In this document: positions 56,413 to 64,000 of the stretch, piece after piece
Position numbering within the stretch: the first letter of the stretch is position 1
Layout of the letters: each line of letters starts with the position of its first letter
Source: Nymphaea colorata
Taxonomy: Eukaryota > Streptophyta > Magnoliopsida > Nymphaeales > Nymphaeaceae
NCBI RefSeq assembly: GCF_008831285.2
Contig: NW_022204508.1
Coordinates: 868,001-932,000 of the forward strand
Reading direction: 5' to 3'
DNA: 64,000 bases
Notes under the pieces: generated by a model
Database searches by the model: none
What the model was told of the DNA's origin: nothing
The model's input: the letters and a program-made list of their open reading frames with translations, nothing else
Made by a program: the position numbers and the translations under genes

Positions 56413-58566
56413 ATCCCCCGTGGTCGAGAAGCAAAAAGAATATTCTTATGAGCCTAGTGATGAAGAAGAGCGTTATGAACAGAATGACCAAAGCACAAGG
56501 TCTCTTACCTGGGACGAAGTGTGCAAAAAGATTAATGAGATGCTCGACAGGATGGATCATAGAGAGGCAAACAGAAATAAGAGAACACCAAGTGATTATA
56601 GACGGGCTGGATCCGATACTGAAGCGGACTCGTCTAGTGAGGATGAGAAATCCTCTCCTTCTCCCTTAAAGACGCCTATGAACAAAATGCCAAAAGAGTA
56701 CGAGTTAGAAAGCGAAGAAGAGACTTCGTCGAATCCGAAGATGAGAGTAGCACCGATTCTTCAAGCGATGAAGAGGTAAAAGTGCCAAGTCGGGAGTGTG
56801 CCAAAATCGGCGCCCTCAAGCCTTCAGAACGTGCAAGGACTGAAATTTCAGAAAAAGGGATTCTTGGAGCCCCTCCTATCCCTATTCATAAGAGCAGCAC
56901 GAGTATCACGTCAAAAGATACTAAAGGCATACTTGGCCCAGCCGAGACATTCAGTGCTATGCGGCCTTTGGAATGGGTTCAACCTAGAACAACAAGTGAG
57001 AACCAAAGGCCCGACCAATAGAATAAGTCGGCAAGACGAAGAGACACAAAGCACTCCAATGGCATCTACGAAGGATTACTTCCCCTACCTACCCAGACGT
57101 CAGAACAAATAAGGGAAAGCAATAGAGCGTGTCCAAACTCAAACGAAGAGTGCTCATCTAGCCTAACACAAGCGGATAGTAGGGTGACACCACTTGAAGA
57201 ACTAACGCCTGAGGCAAGTCCTAAAGTGACGCCGATGCAAAGCAAAGAAGAAATCTTCACCCTAGCGTCACCTTTTAGATGGGCAGATGAGCCATGGAAT
57301 CAAGAAACCCGTGAGCAAACAAAGATAGAAACAATGGGGCAGCCAGCCACGGCAGCAAAGGGTTGTTACCACCTCCTAGCATCCTTATGAACCAACCTAA
57401 GGAGGGTGGTATGGATCACGAGTTCTTTGAGTCTCCCAAAAGTGCACGTATGAAACTCAACAAGGGGCGACTCAAGAATTGGCAAGCCTAAACGCCAAGC
57501 TAAATAGAGCCCAAGACAAGAGACCCTCTCTTGTTCAGCGCCAAGAAGGAAAAGAGGTAGTTGCCGCCTCAAAAAGAAACAAAAAGGGTTCTAAACCCGG
57601 GTGTAAGCAAAGAACCAAACCGCTTAACATCCGGGAGCAGTTTGAAGAAGAGCTCCTAGCAAAGACAAACGGAATCCTCCCTGAGTCTGAAGAGGAAAAC
57701 GAAAATATTATTGAGGAGCGTCATGACCTTAAAGCGACAGACATAGGAGCAGCCGGTGCTCAGTACACCGTGACCACCTTTGCCTCTTCCCAGCGTCAGA
57801 TACAGTCTGGGAAAGGTGGTCGGCAACACAACTTGTCGACTCTGGGAAACTATATAGAGGAACTCTACCCAGAGCGTGGAGAGCATACCAATTTCCAGAC
57901 TCTCCAAACTGTAGTCGGGAGTTAAGGGATCCTCATGACTCCCTTAACCAAAACATGTCAGGCTTATTACTAGGCCCCGACTATAGTAAGCGCGCCAGAG
58001 CGCAGTGGCCTGTCCTAGTGAGCAGCAACACTTGGCAATCGCAGAACCACGGGCAGACCACCACACGGAAAGCGAGCATAAGCGGAAGCAAACAGCTGCA
58101 AGGGCAGCAAAGGCTTCACATCGGGCAGCTGCCTAGAGACTATGGCCCCAGAAAGACACATCAAGAAACGAGTAAGACAACTCGGGTCTTCACTCAAGTT
58201 TTCAAGAAAGGGCCGAGAGGAAGTTTCCTCAACCAGAGGAACTCCTTAGAAGTACTACCCCGGGACTATGGACCAAAAGAAAAATTTATGTGGGTAGCAC
58301 GTGGAACTCAGACCCATCCGGAAAAAGGTAAAGCAAGAGCTTGGGGACAAGCTCATTTTAAGGAGGGTGGATCTGTTACGAGCCAAAAATCCAGCCAGCT
58401 TGTAAGGGCTGAACCAAGGACCAAGCCGGGTCCGACTAGGCTCGTAAGGGCTGGACGTGAGTCCAGCAAGGTATCTAGGCCAGCTTCAGAGGAATACTTA
58501 CAGCTTGGAGTTCTTGCAGAGGGCGGAGCGGGCGGAGCAACAACGGCCAAGCGTGAGCGAAATTAG
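56413..58566 (+). pseudogene. Retrotransposon ORF lacking the FHA-like domain, several frameshifts
   Basis: Coding sequence resumes just after the FHA-like region (SPVVEKQKEYSYE) and continues through the helical segment (KKINEMLDRMDHREANRNKR), acidic tracts and C-terminal half to a TAG after KRERN. It is broken near 56740 (SSNPKMRVAP where others read SSEAED), by a TAG at about 57019 and by single-base losses near 57348, 57458, 57874 and 57997. Open pieces: 56408-56779, 56782-57021, 57184-57390, 57479-57925, 57955-58566. The last piece keeps both LPRDYGP-type repeats and AHFKEGGSVTS. The missing N-terminus was lost at the junction that made the upstream filler. Confidence 0.8.
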
Positions 58567-61500
58567 ATTAAACCTCAAGGTGGCTTTGATCCGTTTTTTA
58601 GGACTCTCCCGTACTTGAATGGTCTAACCAATAGTCGAGTCCTAACCCAATCACACGAGGTAGTCTAGGTCGAACCTAGGCAAAAGGGGGTTGAGCCGGT
58701 CCAAGCTCAACCATGCGCCCAAGCAAGTGGATCCAAATGATCCACAGACCATTTTATTTGGACGAATAGCGTCCATTAGGATTGATTTTTTGGAGCTCGT
58801 TTTTGGATCCCATGGAGTTCCGTTTTTGGACCCCATTGAGTTCCGTTTTTGGATCCCATGGAGCTCCGTTTTTGGATTTCATTTGAGTTCCGTTTTTGGA
58901 TCCATTTGAGTCCGTTTTTGATTTGTTTCTTTAGTGAACCGGTTCGGAATGTGAACCGAGTTGATTAGGAAGTTATTTAAGTCTTTGATTTCATGTAATC
59001 AGTATGCTTTTGAATAATGAAAATGAATTGAGGAATTGTGTTGGGCGGAATGCCCTTTCTCTCTCTCGTACTCCCCTTGGCTCACCCCTCTCCCGCGGTG
59101 GTCTCCCTAATCCCCTTGGCGTCCCTCCTCACCCATGGCGCAACGTCTTCTTCGACCACTCGTCCTCAAGGATCTCCATGCCCTAACGTCATCCTCCATG
59201 GCGTCCTCTTCATTCCAGCCCCTTAGGTGAAGGACGCATCCCTTTACCCTCTTGTCAACCGAAGGTCTCCCTCTTCCACTCGACCTTGTTTTCTGGTTTC
59301 TTCCTCTCCCCCTCGACCTAAGGATCACGGCCTTGGGATAGCAGCAAGCTCCGGCGCACGGCGTCTCCAACGGACCACGAAGAATACCCCACGAGCATTT
59401 TGTTGAAGCACGGTGCCTTCCTTCTCAAACACAAAGAAGGTTGTGAGGCTGTCTTCATCCCGGGAAGGCTGCAGCAACTTGGGCGACCTGGTAGCAGCAG
59501 CAAAAGACATCAAAGTAGCGCAAGAGAAAAAGGTTAGTACGAAGAGAAAACAAGAAAAGTTGGTGAGCAACACGTTGCTCGGTTTTGATCTTGAGTTCGG
59601 CTAGAAGGTGGATTTCAATCCCTCGGTGTACACCGTGAGATTGAGCTCTCATCCCGCGGCTGAAAACAGAATTAAACCCTTGCTTACGCGTCTCAAGAAC
59701 TCCTTGGCATTCTTGAAGCTCTTCCCCTCACGCTACGCACGAAGGCTCCCCACGAGCGTCCTCAAAAAAGGGCCTCTTTGGTTGCCTCCGTTTTTGAGCA
59801 AAGCGGATGCACAAATCCAGCAAGCAAAAAGGGCTTGCAAAGTGCATCAAACGGCATCAAAATAAAGAAAAGAATACAAAGAAGAAGACGCCCCATCAAG
59901 AGGAATCAAATAGTGAAAAACGAGCTTCATCCGGTTGATTAATCGCGTATTCTAGCCTCGGCCTGAATTCTGCAACTCCGGTGGAATTTCTGTTGATTCC
60001 GGCCAGACTTTGGCCTATTTCCGGCGTGGACTAATCTACCCCTGACCGTGGACAAGTTCAATTTCAGCTTAAGGGTATTCTGGTCCATTCATTGGAGGAG
60101 CGCACTAGGGCAAAACACCCTAGCCGCCGGTGCTTCACACGTTTCCTTGGCCGCCGGTCTTCATTTGGTAAGTCCTATTCCTTCTCTTTTGTGTTTAATC
60201 TCAGTCCTTGCCTATACCACGTGTCAGCCATCCCCTTAGCCTCCCAGATTTACCTAGCCACCTGTCCCACTTGGCTGATCTCGTCCCAGCCGAGAATCAA
60301 TCCATAGCCCATCGTAATCCACCAAATCCGGTAGATTCCCCCTTGCCGCAATCCCCTTTCCAACTTCGTTGCCTTGTTTTTAGTCAACCGAGTCCAGCCT
60401 TTAATCTTCACCCTTGGTGTCACCACGTGTCCTAATCCTAGCTTACCCATCCTGCCACCTCACCAGCTGGCCCCTCCCTCCTTGTCGAGCAGCCTGCCCC
60501 ACACGTCTTTCCCTTTTCCATCGTACAGCCACTCTACCGTTTTTGTTGACTCTCACACGTATTTCCATTTTGGAGAAGTCGTGAGAGGGTGCCACCTCCT
60601 ACTCCCAAATCATATCCCTAACATCACGCCAGCCCAGTCCCTCTCCATCTGCCACCTATACAGCCCACCCTTGCCCTTGGCCCACACGAGGTCTCCCTTC
60701 CCTCGTCAAGCCTTACCGCATCCCTTAGCATCCTCACGCGGTTTCCCAACTTGGAAGGGAAGTCACACGAGAGTGCCACCTCCTCCTTGCCCCAGCTCGT
60801 CTCCTCCATTTTTGGTATCTTACCTTAGCTCCTTGCCACCTCGTGCTTACCGCTCTTGACCCCACCTGAACCCAGCCAGCTTCTTCCTTCCACCTCGTTA
60901 ACCAATTCCTTGTAGGTCCCACGGTTTACACTTGTCAACGTTGGAGTCAACCTTGTTATCGCACTTTCCCCTTTCTTTTCCTCCACCGTCTTTAGTCCCT
61001 CTCGCATGGAGTTCTCCCCTTGCCACCTCATGCTCTTAACTTTAGTATTATCCAGCGTGACCCCTTAGCCCCCATCTTTCCCATTTTGCCTTGCTCGTCC
61101 CCTTTGAGTCCGTTGAGAAGAAGAGAAAGAGAACTCGAGCAATAACGTTGAAGACTTACTTTTTTGGCAAAGGCCACGTGCCTCTCCCTACTCACGAATT
61201 TAGGGAGCAAGCCGAGCCAATTCCCTCCTTATTCATTGGAAGGAGATTGGAATCATTTCCTAATTTGCTAGTCTCTCTCTAGCAACTCTCTTAGCTCTCA
61301 ATTCATTTTGGAATTGGGCGCCCCCTTCCCTCCTCACTCTAAGGAAGGAAATCTCCACGCCAACCCGTGCCTTTGGCAATTGGCGTCCTTCTCATCTCCC
61401 TCTTTCTTAGTTAGGAAACCGCCACCTGGCTTCACTCCCCTTAGGAACCCTTGACCAGCCAAGTCAACCCTCACCAGCTAGGAAAGTCTTAGCCGAGTCC

Positions 61501-62790
61501 ACCATTCCGTCGCCTTAGGTTAGTCCCAACCGCGCCAAGCCTTACTTCGTTTTGAGTAAGCCTTCACGCGCCAACCTAGTCAACCCCCCTAAGTCGACTT
61601 ATCCCATTTTGGTAACCCGCGTCCTTGAGCCTCCTTTCCTCTTATTCTGGAAAGTAGCCCTAGGTCCTAAGGCAGCCAAGGTCAACGCTGCCTAAGTGAT
61701 TCGGACCCACCTCTTGCACGGCTAGACCCAAGCCGCCACCTCCTTCGCTTCTCATTCCTTAGCGTCTTGACTTGATTCAAGTCAACCCAGCCGCATCTGA
61801 ACCTAAGCCAGTCCTTAGTCCACCTTGTCCCAGCTGTCCCTAAGCCTTCACTTAGCTCACCTAAGCCACGACCTAGCCAGCCATCCATAGCCGGACCTCC
61901 CTCGTAGCTAGGTCTGCCCGAGCTCTAGACCGAGCTCTCCTCCTTCCCGTAGTTAGGCTCTCCCGGGTTCTATACCGAACCCAGCCCTTCCGAAGGTCAT
62001 CCCCACGCACAGCGGGACCCTTCCAGCTTCGGCACACCCCTTGCTGCCGTGCTCCCTTCACGGCCAGGCGGGCCTCTTCCAGCAGTAGCTTGTGACTTGC
62101 TGCTGTCCCTTGCTCACGGCCAGGAGGGCCGTATTCCAGCAACTCGTCGGCATCCCTAGCCAGCCATTTGAAGACTTCCGGTGTAGCGTCCACTTCATCG
62201 CGAGATCCAGTTCGCTGCCGACCTCAACCGGAGTCCTCCTCGTTTGTTGCTGCATTGCCCGAGGTTGGGGATTCACCTCGTGGCCTTCTTGCTGAAACCA
62301 AGATTAGCTTGGCCGGTAACGCCCTCTCACTCCCTTGTAGTTTCGCGGGTCGGGTGCATTTGCTTTCGTATTTGCTTGAGCCCGGCTTCGGCCATGGTTG
62401 GTTCCAGCGGTACCTCGACGGCCCTTGGCCTAGACACGACCGCTAATCGACGAGCCTACCTAGGGTATTGGGTGTGGTTTGTTACGCGTAGTTATGGTTT
62501 GTGTGGTTTGTATGGTTTGATCTTGAGTGAGTTGCAAGAGCATTTCTGTATCGCACACGGTTGTACGGCCTCACATCCCTAGTAGTTTTCTGTAGTAGGT
62601 TTGACTTTAGATAGGTTTTTGGGATTACCCTTCCGTGTATTCACGTCCTATTGGGTTTGCGCCGGGGTCCTGTCCGGCCGGGTAGTTCCTTGTATTATTT
62701 GTTTAGGTTTTTGGTCTAGATTCCTCGAGGCGATCTTGGCAGTAGGACCTCGGCTCCTTGGGTCGGCCCGTTGGGGTCGGGATCCTAACA
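58374..62790 (+). mobile_element. Complete LTR (4.42 kb), plus orientation
   Basis: Starts TGTTACGAGCC after AAGGAGGGTGG and ends GATCCTAACA before a primer-binding site. Best matched by 31116-35499. A six-unit minisatellite lies at about 58790-58923. Internal open frames such as 60374-60859 are serine/proline-rich and occur in the sister LTR at 33106-33591; no protein family is evident. Confidence 0.85.
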
Positions 62791-62869
62791 ATTGGTATCA
62801 GAGACGTATGAAACTCCAACAATTCTGAACAGAATGATTCATAGGACCGTTAGGCTTGGGCGCATGGTC
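62791..62869 (+). other. Templated patchwork after the LTR
   Basis: After 'attggtatcagag' the leader is replaced by short pieces: 'acgtatgaaactccaaca' (as at 24099 in the ORF), 'gaacagaatga' (as near 56476), and 'cttgggcgcatggt' (reverse complement of the LTR start region, as at 8991-9004). Coding sequence resumes at 'aacaagatgaacgcg'. Confidence 0.65.
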
Positions 62870-63370
62870 AACAAGATGAACGCGATGCTCGCCAGGATGG
62901 ATCACAGAGAGGCGATCAGAAACAAGAAAATAGCCAGCGATAATAGACGGACTGAGCTTACTACAGAATCTGAAACTGAATCAGATTCGTCTAGTGAGGA
63001 TGAAAAGTCCTCCCCTTCTCCAAAGACGCCTAAGAAAATAGTGCCAAAAGAGTACGAATTAGAAAGCGAAGAAGAGACTTCGTCTGAAACGAAGATGATA
63101 GTAGCACGGATTCTTCAAGCGATGAAGAGATAGAAGTGCCAAGTCGGGAGTGTGCCAATATCGCGCCCTCAAGCCTTCAGAACGTGCAAGGACTGAAATT
63201 TCAGAAAAAGGGATACTTGGAGCCCCTCCTAGCGTTATCCCTAGTAGCAGCACGAGTATCACGTCAAAGGATACTAAAGGCATACTTGGCCCAGCCAAGA
63301 CAATCTGTGCTACACGGCCTTTGGAATGGGTTCAGCCTAGAACAACGAATGAGAACCAAAGGCCCAACCA
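62870..63370 (+). pseudogene. Short remnant of the retrotransposon ORF middle
   Basis: Carries only the helical segment (KMNAMLARMDHREAIRNKK), the acidic serine tract and part of the linker (RPLEWVQPRT). A lost base near 63090 (SSETKMIVAR where others read SSETEDDSST) breaks the frame. At 'cagcaacaa' (about 63371) it jumps into the next LTR, removing most of the C-terminal half. With the complete LTR on its left it forms a deletion derivative with under 0.6 kb of internal sequence. Confidence 0.75.
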
Positions 63371-64000
63371 GCAACAACGGCCAAGCGTGAGCGAAATTGG
63401 ATTAAACCTCAAGGTGGCTTTGATGCGTTTTTAGGACTTTCCCGAACTTGAACGGTCTAACCTATAGTCGAGTCCTAATCCGAGTTCGCACGAGGTAGTC
63501 TAGGTCGAACCTCGGCAAAAGGGGGTTGAGCCGGTCCAAGCTCAACCATGCGCCCAAGCAAGTGGATCCAAATGATCCACGGACCATTTTATTTGGACGA
63601 ATAGCGTCCATTAGGATTGAGTTATTGGAGCTCGTTTTTGGATCCCATGGAGTTCCGTTTTTGGACCCCATGGAGTTCCGTTTTTTGACCCCATTGAGTT
63701 CCGTTTTTGGATCCCATGGAGCTCCGTTTTTGGATTTCATTTGAGTTCCGTTTTTGGATCCATTTGAGTCCGTTTTTGATTTGTTTCTTTAGTGAACCGG
63801 TTCAGAATGTGAACCGAGTTGCTTAGGCTATTATTTAAGTCATTGAATTCATGTAAATGTTATGCTTTTGAATAATGAAAATGAATTGAGGAATTGTGTT
63901 GGGCGGAATGCCCTTTCTCTCTCTCGTACTCCCCTTGGCTCACCCCTCTCCCGCGGTGGTCTCCCTTCTCTCCTTGGCGTCCCTCCTCATCCATGGCGCA
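63371..64000 (+). mobile_element. LTR start, truncated 5' and cut by the window edge
   Basis: Enters the LTR about 163 bases in and continues to the end of the window. The polypurine-like AAAAGGGGG lies just before 63527. Confidence 0.8.
63626..63780 (+). repeat. 23-base minisatellite in LTR, seven units
   Basis: One extra unit ('tggagttccgttttttgacccca') compared with the six-unit arrays, placed after the second unit, consistent with a one-unit slippage gain. Confidence 0.8.

Overview
This window looks like nuclear DNA from a plant, probably repeat-rich heterochromatin. Nothing reads as an ordinary single-copy host gene, and I see no rRNA or tRNA gene and no CRISPR array. The plant call rests on two things: an AT-rich satellite of roughly 115-base units, and very long LTR retrotransposon sequences whose primer-binding site (TGGTATCAGAGC) pairs with the 3' end of plant initiator tRNA-Met. 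I cannot name the species.

Layout. Bases 1-4972 are the satellite, with a higher-order period of 3148 bases. From 4995 to the right edge, everything belongs to one LTR retrotransposon family plus a few short filler stretches at breakpoints. The LTRs are unusually long, about 4.35-4.42 kb from TGTTA to TAACA. They occur fourteen times as complete, nearly complete or partial copies: - strand 4995-9340, 35500-39528, 43647-47630, 52416-54530; + strand 10752-13840, 15078-19501, 20999-21681, 25032-29430, 31116-35499, 39529-43646, 47631-51784, 54546-56295, 58374-62790, 63371-64000. Internal domains, most of them broken, lie between them. No host DNA separates any two copies, so this is a chain of LTRs and internals joined by direct, inverted and fold-back junctions, not a set of independent nested insertions.

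The element. The internal domain has a leader of about 1 kb with a duplicated primer-binding site, then one long reading frame. The best plus-strand copy (22705-25275) is open apart from one TGA. A minus-strand copy (29525-31093) has an uninterrupted frame of 522 residues but has lost the middle of its C-terminal half. I find no protease, reverse transcriptase, RNase H, integrase or CCHC zinc-knuckle motif, so the family is probably non-autonomous (LARD-like). The first ~110 residues resemble a forkhead-associated (FHA) domain, followed by a short helical segment and acidic serine-rich tracts. The C-terminal half is unrecognised and ends in a motif (FKEGG) encoded by the polypurine tract. An FHA-like, apparently captured domain in a retrotransposon protein is the most novel feature here.

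Architecture. Rearrangement dominates: a 2.18-kb tandem duplication (18819-20998 / 20999-23187), two 3'-end-to-3'-end LTR palindromes with a 16-base centre (35499/35500 and 43646/43647), an 8.1-kb tandem duplication carrying that palindrome (35500-43646 / 43647-51784), two further fold-backs (about 6.1-13.6 kb and 52.4-56.1 kb), an internal domain inverted between direct LTRs, and patchwork filler at breakpoints. One filler contains 18 bases of the neighbouring satellite. Clustered single-base deletions in the second copies of several duplications suggest imperfect long-read consensus, so some frameshifts may be technical.
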